A stretch of 64,000 nucleotides of DNA, from positions 1 through 64,000 of the forward strand of contig NZ_JOHS01000002.1 in NCBI RefSeq assembly GCF_000725625.1, written 5' to 3'. A model generated the notes under the pieces. The model was not told the DNA's origin. It made no database searches and worked only from the letters and a program-made list of their open reading frames with translations. A program made the translations under genes and the position numbers. The number at the start of each line of letters is the position of its first letter. The first letter of the stretch is position 1. Of this stretch, positions 7,596-16,661 are shown piece after piece. The stretch is from Streptomyces sp. NRRL F-6676. GTDB lineage: Bacteria > Actinomycetota > Actinomycetes > Streptomycetales > Streptomycetaceae.

Positions 7596-8591
7596 TCAGC
7601 CGCCCGCGTTCACGTCTACGTCTCCGTCCCGGCCCGCGGCGCGTAGGAGGCGGGCCCCCATCCTCCGTACGCGCTCGGCCAGTTCGGCCGGCTGCCGCAC
7701 CGTGAACTCCACGTCGAGCGCGGCCAGCCGCATCGGCAGCCAGTCCAGCGAGTCGGCCACCCGCGCCCGTATCAGACAGCCGCCGCCGTCGGCCGGCTCG
7801 GGGGTGCCCCACCAGTGCGGCAGCCGGTCCGCGAGGACGTCCACCCCGGCGGCGAAGTGCACCTCCAGCTCGTACGCCTCGTTGCGCCCGTACATCGACT
7901 GCCGCAGGAACTCCGCCGCGCTGCCCGTCGGCAGCTCCCGGGGCGCGTACCGCGCGCCGGTGGCGAACGGCTCGGCGATCCGGTCCACGCGGAAGGTACG
8001 CCAGTCCTCGCGGCCGAGGTCGTACGCGACGAGGTACCAGCGCCGCTCGGTCGACACCAGCCGGTACGGCTCGGTCAGGCGCCGGGACTCCGCGCCGTCG
8101 GCGGCACAGTAGGCGAACCGCAGCCGCTCCCGTCCGGCGATCGCCGACGCGATCACGGTGAGCGTCTCCGGGGCGATCCGGGGGCCGTCGCCGCTGGTCA
8201 GCGCGGTGGTGGCGGTCTGCAACGCGGCGACCCGGTGGCGCAGCCGGCTCGGCAGCACCTGCTCCAGCTTGGCGAGGGCCCGCACGGACGCCTCGTCGAC
8301 GCCCTCCACCGCGTGCCCGGCCCCGGCACGGAGGCCGACCGCGATCGCGACGGCCTCCTCGTCGTCGAGCACCAACGGCGGCATGGCGGTCCCCGCCACC
8401 AGCCGGTACCCGCCGTCGGCCCCCCGGCTCGCCCGCACGGGATACCCCAGCTCCCGCAGCCGCTCGACATCCCGCCGCACGGTCCGCCGCGACACCCCGA
8501 GCCGCTCGGCGAGCTCCCCACCGGGCCACTCGCGCGGCGACTGGAGGAGGGAGAGCAACGTGAGAATCCGAGCGGGGGTGTCGGTCGCCAT
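7596..8591 (-). CDS. YafY-type transcriptional regulator with HTH_11 and WYL domains
   Basis: A 331-residue regulator. The N-terminal winged helix (ARILTLLSLLQ ... LAERLGVSRRTVRRDVERLR, residues about 5-55) is HTH_11. The central and C-terminal part carries the WYL ligand-sensing domain: YRLVSTERRWYLVAYDLGREDWRTFRVDRI includes the hallmark W-Y-L. ATG 8591 is chosen since the sequence upstream is a repeat region. An AGGAC-N7-GTCCT palindrome 23 bases upstream suggests autoregulation. It is divergent from the fructose operon regulator but separated by repeats, so functional linkage is uncertain. Confidence 0.9.
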   Translation of the reverse strand: MATDTPARILTLLSLLQSPREWPGGELAERLGVSRRTVRRDVERLRELGYPVRASRGADGGYRLVAGTAMPPLVLDDEEAVAIAVGLRAGAGHAVEGVDEASVRALAKLEQVLPSRLRHRVAALQTATTALTSGDGPRIAPETLTVIASAIAGRERLRFAYCAADGAESRRLTEPYRLVSTERRWYLVAYDLGREDWRTFRVDRIAEPFATGARYAPRELPTGSAAEFLRQSMYGRNEAYELEVHFAAGVDVLADRLPHWWGTPEPADGGGCLIRARVADSLDWLPMRLAALDVEFTVRQPAELAERVRRMGARLLRAAGRDGDVDVNAGG

Positions 8592-8613
8592 CCCCGAAGC
8601 ATGCCGCACTGAT

Positions 8614-8630
8614 AGGACGGGTCCTGTCCT
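8614..8630 (-). promoter_or_regulatory. Palindrome AGGAC-N7-GTCCT upstream of WYL gene
   Basis: A 17-bp inverted repeat 23 bases upstream of the WYL start, overlapping the likely promoter. The core also reads as the direct repeat GTCCTGTCCT. Probably the operator of the WYL protein, by inference from position. Confidence 0.45.
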
Positions 8631-8684
8631 AACGGGTGGGGGTGGCTGAGCCCGGGGGTTGGCTGCGGGAGCGTCGTGGCCGCT

Positions 8685-8780
8685 CGCGCAGTTCCCCGCG
8701 CCCCTGTCCCAGGGGCGCGGTGAGCTGCGCAAAACGGGGCGAAGCCCCGTGCCGGGGTCCAAGGGGCGGAGCCCCTTGAA
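8685..8780. repeat. Dispersed hairpin repeat plus two small GC hairpins
   Basis: CGCGCAGTTCCCCGCGCCCCT folds back on AGGGGCGCGGTGAGCTGCGC. It is followed by hairpins GGGGCGAAGCCCC and AAGGGGCGGAGCCCCTT. The same block design recurs at 12.8 kb and 63.5 kb. It fills most of the 320-base gap between two divergently transcribed genes, so it is not simply a terminator here. Confidence 0.7.
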
Positions 8781-8911
8781 GGGACGGGAAGGGGAGGGGC
8801 GGCGGGGGCGAAGAAACCCACCCGCCCCCACCCCCCGTTTACTTTCCCGAGAGACGGACGTAACCTCCCCCCAAAACCACACACTCGGACATCACCCGGA
8901 GACGAACAGAC

Positions 8912-9673
8912 ATGTACGCACCGGAGCGCCAGCAGGACATCCTGCGCCTCGCCCGCGACGCCGGCCGCGTCGACGTCGTCTCCCTCGCCGACCACTTCCA
9001 GGTCACCGCGGAAACCATCCGCCGCGACCTCAAGACCCTCGACCGCGCCGGCCTCGTCCGGCGCGTACACGGCGGCGCCATCCCCGCCGGCCGCCTGGAC
9101 TTCGAACCCGACCTCGCCGAACGCGAGTCCACCGCCGCCGACGAGAAGGACCGCATCGCCAAGGCCGCCCTCGCCGAACTCCCGCCCGACGGCACCCTGA
9201 TCCTCGACGCCGGCACCACGGTCGCCCGCCTCGCCGCCGCCCTCCCGCTGGACTCCGAGCTCACCGTCGTCACCCACAGCCTCCCCATCGCCGCCCGCCT
9301 CGCCGACCACCCCGGCATCCAGCTCCACCTCGTCGGGGGGCGCGTGAGGCACCGTACGCGCGCCGCCGTGGACGCCTGGGCGCTCCGCGCGTACACCGAG
9401 ATCCGCGCCGACGTCCTCTTCCTCGCCGCCAACGGTTTCTCCGCCGCGCACGGCCTGACCACCCCCGACCTCGCCGAGTCCGCCGTCAAGCGCGCCGCCG
9501 TCGCCGCCGCCCGGCGCGTGGTGCTGCTCGCCGACTCCGCCAAGCACGGCCAGGAGCACTTCGCCCGCTTCGGCGGCCTGGACGACGTCGACCTGCTGAT
9601 CACCGACAGCGGGCTGAGCCCGGAAGACGCCGCCGCGATCGAGAGCGCCGGCACGGAAGTGGTACGCGCATGA
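8912..9673 (+). CDS. fruR: DeoR-family repressor of the fructose operon
   Basis: A 253-residue DeoR regulator. Residues 1-57 form the DeoR helix-turn-helix (ERQQDILRLA ... ETIRRDLKTLDRAGLVRRVHGGA). The rest is the DeoRC sugar-phosphate sensor fold with ILDAGTTVARLA and the KRAAV/LADSAKHG motif. It is the first gene of a run with fruK and fruA; its stop overlaps the fruK start (ATGA). Family members respond to fructose 1-phosphate and repress their own operon. The ATG at 8912 is preceded by GGAGA. The symbol is given on operon context. Confidence 0.88.
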   Translation: MYAPERQQDILRLARDAGRVDVVSLADHFQVTAETIRRDLKTLDRAGLVRRVHGGAIPAGRLDFEPDLAERESTAADEKDRIAKAALAELPPDGTLILDAGTTVARLAAALPLDSELTVVTHSLPIAARLADHPGIQLHLVGGRVRHRTRAAVDAWALRAYTEIRADVLFLAANGFSAAHGLTTPDLAESAVKRAAVAAARRVVLLADSAKHGQEHFARFGGLDDVDLLITDSGLSPEDAAAIESAGTEVVRA

Positions 9674-10617
9674 TCCTCACCGTCACCCCCAACCCGTCCC
9701 TCGACCGCACCTACGAGGTGCCCTCGCTCGACCGCGGCGAGGTCGTCCGCGCCGTCGGCGAACGCGTCGACCCGGGCGGCAAGGGTGTCAACGTCTCCCG
9801 GGCGGTCACCGCGGCCGGCCGGCGCACGGTGGCCGTACTGCCCCTGGGCGGTGCGCCCGGCGCACTCGTCGCCGACCTGCTCGACGCGCAGGGCATCGAG
9901 GTCGCGCCCGTCCCCGTGGCCGGGGCCACCCGCTCCAATGTGGCGCTCGCCGAGGCCGACGGCGTCCTGACGAAGATCAACGCGCCGGGCCCGGAGCTGA
10001 CCCCCGCCGAGCAGGAGGCGCTGCTCGACACCGTGCGGCGGCACGCGGCCGGCGCCGACTGGATCGCCTGCTGCGGCAGCCTCCCACGCGGCCTCGCCCC
10101 CTCCTGGTACGCCGACCTGGTCGCCCGCGCCCACGCGGCCGGCGTCCGGATCGCCCTGGACACCTCCGGGCCCGCCCTCCTCCAGGCGCTGCGCGAGCGG
10201 CCGGACGTGGTCAAGCCCAACGCAGAGGAGCTCGCCGAGGCCGTCGGACGCCCCCTGGCCACGGTCGGCGACGCCCTCAAGGCCGCCGAGGAACTGCGTG
10301 GCCTGGGCGCCGGCACGGTGCTGGCCAGCCTCGGCGCCGACGGGCAGTTGCTGGTGGAGGCCGACGGGGCCTGGTTCGGCAGCGCCCGTGTGGCCGCCGT
10401 CCGCAGCAACGTCGGCGCCGGCGACTCCTCGCTCGCCGGGTTCCTGCTCGCCGGCGGCCGGGGTGCGGCGGCGCTCGCCTCGGCCGTCGCCCACGGCGCC
10501 GCCGCCGTCCAGCTGCCCGGCAGCGTCATGCCGACCCCGGCCGATCTCGACCCCGGCGCGGTGACCGTGACCTCACGGATCCCCGTCGACCGGCCCCTGA
10601 CGGAGCCGGCGCCATGA
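9670..10617 (+). CDS. fruK: 1-phosphofructokinase FruK
   Basis: A 315-residue PfkB-family kinase that phosphorylates fructose 1-phosphate to fructose 1,6-bisphosphate. The N-terminus TVTPNPSLDRTY and DPGGKGVNVSRA are the sugar-binding and PfkB signature 1 regions. NVGAGDSSLAGFL near residue 248 is signature 2 with catalytic Asp252. The gene overlaps the deoR gene by four bases and precedes fruA by 94 bases, giving the standard fru operon. The length is normal for the family. Confidence 0.95.
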   Translation: MILTVTPNPSLDRTYEVPSLDRGEVVRAVGERVDPGGKGVNVSRAVTAAGRRTVAVLPLGGAPGALVADLLDAQGIEVAPVPVAGATRSNVALAEADGVLTKINAPGPELTPAEQEALLDTVRRHAAGADWIACCGSLPRGLAPSWYADLVARAHAAGVRIALDTSGPALLQALRERPDVVKPNAEELAEAVGRPLATVGDALKAAEELRGLGAGTVLASLGADGQLLVEADGAWFGSARVAAVRSNVGAGDSSLAGFLLAGGRGAAALASAVAHGAAAVQLPGSVMPTPADLDPGAVTVTSRIPVDRPLTEPAP

Positions 10618-10711
10618 GCCGCGCGCTCACCCCCGTCCTGTTCTCCGTCCCCGTCCCCACCCCCTCCGCCCACGAGCTGTCCCGGGCAATACGCGTGCGA
10701 AGGAGCTCGCG

Positions 10712-12751
10712 ATGAGCGAGATGATCACCGCGGACCTGGTCGACCTGGACCTGTCCGCCGACACCAAGGAAGCGGCGGCCCGTGCCCTCGCCGAACGGAT
10801 GGTGGCCTGCGGCCGGGTGACCGACCTGGAGGGCTTCCTCGCCGACGTCGCCGCCCGCGAGGCACAGATGCCGACCGGCCTCGACGGCGGCATCGGCATC
10901 CCGCACTGCCGCAGCGCCCATGTCACCGAACCGACGCTCGCCTTCGGGCGCAGCGCCGCCGGGATCGACTTCGGAGCGGCGGACGGCCCGGCCGACCTGG
11001 TCTTCCTGATCGCCGCCCCGGCCGGCGCGGACGACGCGCACCTGACCATCCTGTCGTCGCTGGCCCGGCAGCTGATGAACGACGAGTTCACGTCCGCGCT
11101 GCGGACGGTGGACGACGCGGGGGCGGCGGCCGCGCTCATCCGGGGCGAGGAGGCGCCGGAGCCCGGTGCGGAGTCCGGCGAAGTGCCCGCCGAGGAGGCG
11201 CCGGAGCCCGGTGCGGAGTCCGGCGAAGCGCCCGCCGAGGGGGAAGCCCGTCCGTTCCGTGTCGTCGCCGTCACCTCCTGCCCCACCGGCATCGCTCACA
11301 CCTACATGGCGGCCGAGTCCCTGGAGAACGCGGGCCGTGCGGCCGGTGTCGAGGTGGTCGTCGAGACACAGGGCTCGGCCGGTTTCACCCGGCTCGACCC
11401 CGCCGTCATCGCCGCCGCGGACGGCGTCGTCCTCGCACACGACGTGCCCGTACGGGAGAAGGAACGCTTCGCCGGGAAGCCGACCGTCGACGTCGGCGTG
11501 AAAGCGGGCATCAACCGCCCCGCCGAACTGATCGCCGAGGTCCGCGAGAAGGCCGCCCGAGGCGAGGTCACCGTCACCGCCGACACCGGCGGGAGCCCCG
11601 TCGACCGGGCCGGCGAGTCCGGCGAGGGGTACGGCACCAGGCTGCGCACCTGGCTGATGTCCGGCGTCAGCTATATGGTCCCGTTCGTCGCCGCGGGCGG
11701 TCTGCTCATCGCCCTCGGCTTCGCGATCGGCGGCTACACGGTCAACAAGGCGCCCTCGGTGATGGACCACTTCGTGTGGACCGAGGCCGACAGTTGGGGC
11801 GCGCTGCTCTTCCAGATCGGCGGCGTGGCCTTCGGCTTCCTCGTCCCCGTCCTCGCCGGTTACATCGCCTACGGCATGGCCGACCGCCCCGGCCTCGTCC
11901 CCGGCTTCGTCGGCGGGGCGATCTCGCTCACCATCAACGCCGGGTTCCTCGGCGGTCTGGCGGCCGGTCTGCTGGCCGGCGGGGTGGTGATGGCGATCCA
12001 GCGGGCGCCGATACCGGCCGCGCTGCGCGGGATCATGCCGGTGGTGGTGATCCCGCTGGTGTCCTCGGCGGTCGTGGGATTCCTGATGTTCGTCGTCATC
12101 GGCAAGCCCATCGCCTCCGCGCAGAAGGGCATGACCGACTGGCTGAACGGCCTCGGCGGTGCCAACGCCGTGCTGCTCGGCGCGCTGCTCGGCCTGATGA
12201 TGTGCTTCGACCTGGGCGGCCCGGTCAACAAGGTCGCCTACGCCTTCGCCACGGCCGGCATCGCGGTCGCCGACCCGAGCGACAGCGCCATGAAGATCAT
12301 GGCGGCGGTGATGGCGGCCGGGATGGTGCCGCCGCTGGCCATGGCACTGGCCACCACGGTGCGGGGCAGGCTGTTCACCCGCACCGAGCGGGAGAACGGC
12401 AAGGCCGCCTGGGTGCTGGGCATCTCGTTCATCTCCGAGGGCGCGATCCCGTTCGCGGCGGCCGACCCGCTGCGGGTCATCCCGTCCTCGATGCTGGGCG
12501 GTGCGGTGACGGGGGCGCTGTCGATGGCCTTCGGCGCGACGCTGCGGGCCCCGCACGGCGGCATCTTCGTGGTCCCGCTGATCGGCAACCCGTTCCTGTA
12601 CCTGGTGGCCATCGCGGCGGGGGTGTGCGTGACGGCGGCGACGGTGATCGTGCTGAAGGGCCTGCGGAACCGGGACGCCCAGGGCGTGGACGGCGCCCCG
12701 ACGACAGCCGGAGCCGCCGGCACGCCCTCGAAGGAGCGGGTCGCGGCTTGA
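10712..12751 (+). CDS. fruA: PTS fructose transporter, IIA-IIB-IIC fusion
   Basis: A 679-residue phosphotransferase system permease that imports fructose as fructose 1-phosphate. The order is IIA (phospho-His65 in GIGIPHCRS), a 30-residue acidic Pro/Glu linker, IIB (phospho-Cys190 in VVAVTSCPTGIAHTYMA) and IIC (about residues 310-660, roughly ten membrane segments, with SEGAIPFA). The ATG has AAGGAG seven bases upstream. The linker is an almost exact tandem duplication of 45 bp (see the repeat at 11147). The third gene of the deoR-fruK-fruA operon; expected to be induced by fructose 1-phosphate. Confidence 0.95.
   Translation: MSEMITADLVDLDLSADTKEAAARALAERMVACGRVTDLEGFLADVAAREAQMPTGLDGGIGIPHCRSAHVTEPTLAFGRSAAGIDFGAADGPADLVFLIAAPAGADDAHLTILSSLARQLMNDEFTSALRTVDDAGAAAALIRGEEAPEPGAESGEVPAEEAPEPGAESGEAPAEGEARPFRVVAVTSCPTGIAHTYMAAESLENAGRAAGVEVVVETQGSAGFTRLDPAVIAAADGVVLAHDVPVREKERFAGKPTVDVGVKAGINRPAELIAEVREKAARGEVTVTADTGGSPVDRAGESGEGYGTRLRTWLMSGVSYMVPFVAAGGLLIALGFAIGGYTVNKAPSVMDHFVWTEADSWGALLFQIGGVAFGFLVPVLAGYIAYGMADRPGLVPGFVGGAISLTINAGFLGGLAAGLLAGGVVMAIQRAPIPAALRGIMPVVVIPLVSSAVVGFLMFVVIGKPIASAQKGMTDWLNGLGGANAVLLGALLGLMMCFDLGGPVNKVAYAFATAGIAVADPSDSAMKIMAAVMAAGMVPPLAMALATTVRGRLFTRTERENGKAAWVLGISFISEGAIPFAAADPLRVIPSSMLGGAVTGALSMAFGATLRAPHGGIFVVPLIGNPFLYLVAIAAGVCVTAATVIVLKGLRNRDAQGVDGAPTTAGAAGTPSKERVAA
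11147..11236. repeat. In-frame 45-bp tandem duplication in the FruA linker
   Basis: Two copies of a unit encoding EEAPEPGAESGE(V/A)PA differ at one base (GTG versus GCG). They lengthen the flexible linker between the IIA and IIB domains. The near identity suggests a recent duplication. Confidence 0.9.
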
Positions 12752-12772
12752 CGCGGGGTGGGCGGGGCTCCT

Positions 12773-12817
12773 CGCGCAGTTTCCCGGGCCCCTGGAAGGG
12801 GCGCGGGAAACTGCGCG
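12773..12817. repeat. Dispersed hairpin repeat acting as terminator after fruA
   Basis: CGCGCAGTTTCCCGGGCCCC pairs with GGGGCGCGGGAAACTGCGCG almost perfectly around a short loop. It lies 20 bases after fruA and before the convergent DUF6227 gene, a good place for a terminator. It is followed by GGGAC-GGGAAGG slippage repeats to about 12920. Confidence 0.75.
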
Positions 12818-12944
12818 ATCTTCCGGGGGTCCGGGGGCTTGCCCCCGGGGACGGGAAGGGACGGGAAGGGACGGGAAGGGAAGGGCAGGGGCGGGAAGGG
12901 CAGGGGCGGCGGGGGCGAGGAAACCGCCGTCGTCCCCGCCCCGC

Positions 12945-13724
12945 TCAGCCCCGCCGCGGCTTCGGCCGTACCCGCCCACCGGGCGCCGTCGCCCGTAGCT
13001 CCATCGCCGCCCGGGCCGCCCGCTCGCTCGCGTACACCTCGCACATGTGCCGCCCGTCCGGCGTCGCCGTGTGCTCGACCTCCCACAGGGAGATCTCCCG
13101 CCCGTCCCGCAGCAGGAACGCGTGCTCGTACAGCGAAAGGCTCAGCCCCGCCCGGCCGGTGCGGCCGGGCCGGCCGAAGGCCTGGGAGATCTGGTGGGCG
13201 GAGGCGGAGCTGAGCAGCAGCGCGGACAGCTCCGCGTCCGGGGAGTCGGAGTTCTCCGCGCGGCGCAGCAGCCGTCGTACGTGGTCGGCGGAGCCGTCGG
13301 GCACGTAGGAGTGCCGGGGTTCGGGGACGGAGGCCGGGCGCGCCGGTAAGGAGAGCTCGAACGCGGGGGCGTCCGGGGGCAGCGGCAGCCTGGCGGTGGC
13401 GGTGTGCAGCTCCTCCTCGTCGACGTACACCTCGTGCTGGAGGAGACCGCCGGGGGCGGTGTTGTGCACCAGTTCCCACAGCGTGAGGGCGGAGCCGTCG
13501 GCGAGCAGCCAGGTGTGCCGGTGGGTCTCCCGGTGCAGCCCGGCGCTGTGGTGCGCGGAGTGCAGCGAACTGGAGTGCGCGAGCGCGCAGTCGAGCAGCC
13601 GGATCGTCTCGTCGGGCAGCTCGAAGGAGTTCAGGGCGCGGCCGAGCAGCCGCTCGAGTTGCTCCTCCGGAGACTCGGGCGACTCGAAGGGCTCGTACGC
13701 TGCGGTCTCGTACGGAACGCTCAA
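12945..13724 (-). CDS. DUF6227-family protein, Streptomyces-specific, unknown function
   Basis: A 259-residue soluble, acidic protein. Two related halves each contain a pattern ending in (A/S)LxLWE(L/V)(V/E)H and EVYxxE: TWLLADGSALTLWELVHNTAP...HEVYVDEEE and AFLLRDGREISLWEVEHTATP...CEVYASERA. It therefore looks like an internal duplication of one small beta-rich domain. There is no signal peptide or membrane segment. I recognise it as the DUF6227 type that is widespread in Streptomyces; no reaction is known to me. The start is TTG 13724 with GGGAG seven bases upstream. Confidence 0.8.
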   Translation of the reverse strand: MSVPYETAAYEPFESPESPEEQLERLLGRALNSFELPDETIRLLDCALAHSSSLHSAHHSAGLHRETHRHTWLLADGSALTLWELVHNTAPGGLLQHEVYVDEEELHTATARLPLPPDAPAFELSLPARPASVPEPRHSYVPDGSADHVRRLLRRAENSDSPDAELSALLLSSASAHQISQAFGRPGRTGRAGLSLSLYEHAFLLRDGREISLWEVEHTATPDGRHMCEVYASERAARAAMELRATAPGGRVRPKPRRG

Positions 13725-13823
13725 GGTTGCTCCCGGCGTCGCTGCATGTCACCTGGTGGGTGCATACCGTAGCCCCTCGGTCGGACATCATGTCCGCGAA
13801 CAGAGAAAACCTGCGCACGGAAA

Positions 13824-13865
13824 ACGGGCGGGCCGCGCGGAATGTTCCCGCGCGGCCCGCCCCGT
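13824..13865 (-). terminator. Strong hairpin terminator of the L,D-transpeptidase gene
   Basis: A 17-bp GC-rich stem (ACGGGCGGGCCGCGCGG with its complement, one bulge) around a 7-base loop. On the minus strand the stem is followed by TTTT. It lies 28 bases after the transpeptidase stop. Confidence 0.85.
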
Positions 13866-13893
13866 TGCCTCAAACTTCCTCAGGAACCCCTCG

Positions 13894-15111
13894 TCAGACC
13901 GCACTTCCGGCGGTCCACTCGGCCCAGGACATGTTCCAGCCGTTGAGGCCGTTGTCCGGCGAGACGACCTTGTCGGGGGAGTTCTTCACGACCACGACGT
14001 CACCGATGAGCGAGCTGTCGTAGAACCACTTGGCGGTCGTGTCGCCCTGCGCGCCCCGCACGTCCGCCAGGCCCACGCAGCCGTGGCTGGTGCCCTCCCG
14101 GCCGAAGGGCGGATTGCCCTGGTTGTACCAGTAGTTGCCGTGGATGAAGGTGCCCGAGGAGGTCAGCCGCATGGCGTGCGGGACGTCCGGGATGTCGTAC
14201 TCGCCGCCGAAGCCGACCGTCGAGCCGTTCATCCGGGTCTGCTGGAACTTCTCGGAGATCACCATCTGGCCGTTGTACGTGGTGTGGTCCGGGCTGCCGG
14301 CGGAGATCGGGACCGTCTTGACGGTCTTGCCGTCGCGGACGACCGTCATCGTCTGGGTGGCCGCGTCGACCGTGGAGACCTGGGAGCGGCCGACGGTGAA
14401 CGTGACCGTCTTCTTCTGCACGCCGTAGCTGTCGTTGGTGCCCTTCACCCCGTCCAGGTCGATCTTCATCGTCACCTTGGAGCCGGCGTCCCAGTACTTC
14501 TCCGGGCGGAAGTCCAGCCGCTGGCTGCCGAACCAGTGCCCGGCGATCTGCTGGCCGCTGCTGGAGGTGACGGTGATGTGCGACTGCACGGCCTTCTTGT
14601 CGCTGATCACCTTGTTGAAGTTGAACGACACCGGCATGCCCACACCGACCGTGGTGCCGCCGTCGGGGGTGTAGGTGCCGATGAAGCTGTGCGCGGAGGA
14701 GACCGTGGTGAAGACGGAATTGGCGGCGGCCGGACGGCCGTTGGAGTCCTTGGCCATCGCCGATATGCGGTACTTCGTGCCGCGCTCCAGCTGCTCCTTC
14801 GGCTTCCAGGTCGCCCCGTCCGCCGACACCGTGCCCTCGACGGGCTTGTCGGAGCCGGCCACCGTCATCTTCACCTCGGTCAGCTTGCCCTGGCTGACCT
14901 TCACGCCGGTGGCGTTGATGGACGCGTTGTCCGAACCGTCCTCGGCGGAGATGGTGATGCGTGCGGCGGAGGCCTTGGTGTCGGACTTCTGGCTGCCCTT
15001 GCCGTTGTCCGCGCTGGCGTCTCCGCCGCAGGCGGTGAGGGTCAGGGCGCCGACCACGAGGGCGGCCGCGGCCCCGAGTACGCGCCGCGCTGTCATGTCC
15101 GGCGTTGTCAC
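13894..15111 (-). CDS. Lipoprotein L,D-transpeptidase (YkuD) with Ig-like domains
   Basis: A 405-residue cell wall cross-linking enzyme that forms 3-3 peptide bridges in peptidoglycan. A signal peptide ends in the lipobox LTAC with lipidated Cys28. Two Ig-like domains (about residues 50-240) precede the YkuD catalytic domain. The active site reads HGNYW near His324 and SHGCVGL with nucleophile Cys345, as in the Ldt class typical of actinobacteria. The start is GTG 15111 because GGGAG stands seven bases before it; an ATG five codons later is possible. It is followed by a strong terminator. Confidence 0.93.
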   Translation of the reverse strand: MTTPDMTARRVLGAAAALVVGALTLTACGGDASADNGKGSQKSDTKASAARITISAEDGSDNASINATGVKVSQGKLTEVKMTVAGSDKPVEGTVSADGATWKPKEQLERGTKYRISAMAKDSNGRPAAANSVFTTVSSAHSFIGTYTPDGGTTVGVGMPVSFNFNKVISDKKAVQSHITVTSSSGQQIAGHWFGSQRLDFRPEKYWDAGSKVTMKIDLDGVKGTNDSYGVQKKTVTFTVGRSQVSTVDAATQTMTVVRDGKTVKTVPISAGSPDHTTYNGQMVISEKFQQTRMNGSTVGFGGEYDIPDVPHAMRLTSSGTFIHGNYWYNQGNPPFGREGTSHGCVGLADVRGAQGDTTAKWFYDSSLIGDVVVVKNSPDKVVSPDNGLNGWNMSWAEWTAGSAV

Positions 15112-15315
15112 GAGTTTCTCCCAGTGGTCGGTGAGGTGCGCATATCCGCTGCGATACGTGAAACAAGAGCGCACACCGCGCCGAGGGGTTCCCGTCCGGA
15201 CCGCCCCGGCCCCGTGGCGTGACAGAACCGGGACAATGTCGCCCCGCCCGGCCGCCGTTGGCCCCCGGCGACCTGGAGAAAAGCACAACAACCGCTCCCG
15301 TACGGCGACGACCCG

Positions 15316-16353
15316 TCAGGAGGTGCCGTACAGCTCCCCGTACGACGGCCAGTCGCCGCCCGGCCCCGTGTACGACGTGGCCGCCCGCACCGCCCGCAGC
15401 AGCGCCCGGGTCACCAGGTCCGCGCCCGCCGCGAGCACCTCGTTGAGCGCCAGGGGGTCGCCGGCCGGGAGCGGCCGGGCACCGGTGGCGAGGGCGAACA
15501 CCGTGTCGCCGTCGTTCAGCAGATGCACCGGGCGCACCGCCCGCGCGATCCCGTCGTGCGCCGTGCCCGCCACCTTCTGCGCCTGCGCCTTCGACAGCAC
15601 CGCGTCCGTGGCGACGACCGCCAGCGTCGTGTTCAGCGGTGGTGGCGTGTGCCGCGCCGCCGCCTCGGCCAGCCGCCGCCGCGCCGCCTCGTGCACACCG
15701 GCCGCCGGATACGCGGCCCGCCGCCCCTGCCAGAGCTCCCCGTACAGCACCCCCGTTTCCGGATCCATCGCCGAACCCGCCGCGTTGGCCACCACCAGCG
15801 CGCCCACGGTGATCCCCGAGCCGAGCACCGTGCTCACCGTGCCGATCCCGCCCTTGAGCGCCCCGACCACCGCCCCCGTACCCGCCCCGACGCACCCCTG
15901 CGCCACCGCCGCACCGGCCGGCCCCGCGGCGGCCGCCTCCACGGCCGCCCGGCCCATGGCCGAGTCCGGACGGGCCCGGAAGTCACCGCCCCGCCCCAGG
16001 TCGAACACGCACGCCGCCGGCACCACCGGCACCACATGCTCCGGACCGGGTCCGACCCGGACTCCGCGCCCGTGCTCCTCCAGCCAGGCCATCACGCCGG
16101 AGGCGGAGTCCAGCCCGTAGGCGCTGCCGCCGGTCAGCACCACCGCGTCCACGGTCCGCACCACGTTGCGCGGGTCCAGCGCGTCCGTCTCCTTCGTCCC
16201 GGGCCCGCCGCCGCGCACGTCCACGGCGGCCACCGCTCCGCCCTCGGGGGCGAGCACGACCGTCGTCCCGGTCAGCCATCCGTCCCCGGACCGGGTGGCA
16301 TGCCCCACCCGCATCCCCGGGACGTCCGTCAGCGCATCGGTCTCAGCATCCAT
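15316..16353 (-). CDS. P1-family self-processing peptidase (DmpA/BapA/NylC-like)
   Basis: A 345-residue member of peptidase family P1, Ntn-type hydrolases that cut themselves once to expose an N-terminal nucleophile. Relatives are beta-aminopeptidases, D-aminopeptidases and nylon oligomer hydrolase. The expected cleavage site is Asn241-Thr242 in PPPLNTTLAVVATD, so the nucleophile would be Thr as in NylC-like members. The N-terminal DVPGMRVGHAT and VVLTGGSAYGLD are family hallmarks. No signal peptide is seen. The start is ATG 16353, preceded by a G-rich ribosome site. It is divergent from a small gene 79 bp away. The substrate is unknown. Confidence 0.88.
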   Translation of the reverse strand: MDAETDALTDVPGMRVGHATRSGDGWLTGTTVVLAPEGGAVAAVDVRGGGPGTKETDALDPRNVVRTVDAVVLTGGSAYGLDSASGVMAWLEEHGRGVRVGPGPEHVVPVVPAACVFDLGRGGDFRARPDSAMGRAAVEAAAAGPAGAAVAQGCVGAGTGAVVGALKGGIGTVSTVLGSGITVGALVVANAAGSAMDPETGVLYGELWQGRRAAYPAAGVHEAARRRLAEAAARHTPPPLNTTLAVVATDAVLSKAQAQKVAGTAHDGIARAVRPVHLLNDGDTVFALATGARPLPAGDPLALNEVLAAGADLVTRALLRAVRAATSYTGPGGDWPSYGELYGTS

Positions 16354-16432
16354 CCCCCCATCCTCGCGCCCGGCCGTCCTGCCGGGCACCGGCTCCGGAC
16401 CCGGCCGTCCTGCCGGGCCGTACGCTGGAAGC

Positions 16433-16618
16433 ATGCACAGCGACTCCACGCCCCCCGAGCCGGCGGCACCGGCGGCTCTCGTCTTCGACGACCCGCTGGA
16501 TCAGTACCGGCAGTCCTCGGACGACACCGACCGCGGCTGGGGCGAGCGGCCGGCCGGTGACACGAGCGCCGCCGACCTGAAGCGCTTCCTCGACGAGAAG
16601 CCCCCGCACCACATCTGA
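16433..16618 (+). CDS. Small conserved-looking acidic protein, 61 residues
   Basis: A short hydrophilic protein with a Pro/Ala-rich start, a core VFDDPLDQYRQSSDDTDRGWGE and an end DLKRFLDEKPPHHI. Coding is supported by codon usage, by GGAAGC just before the ATG, and by its position in a divergent pair with the P1 peptidase gene. I recall similar small proteins in Streptomyces genomes, but I cannot assign a function. Confidence 0.7.
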   Translation: MHSDSTPPEPAAPAALVFDDPLDQYRQSSDDTDRGWGERPAGDTSAADLKRFLDEKPPHHI

Positions 16619-16661
16619 GCGAGCAGGCGGGTACAGCGAGCAGGGGACTGTCCGGACGAGT

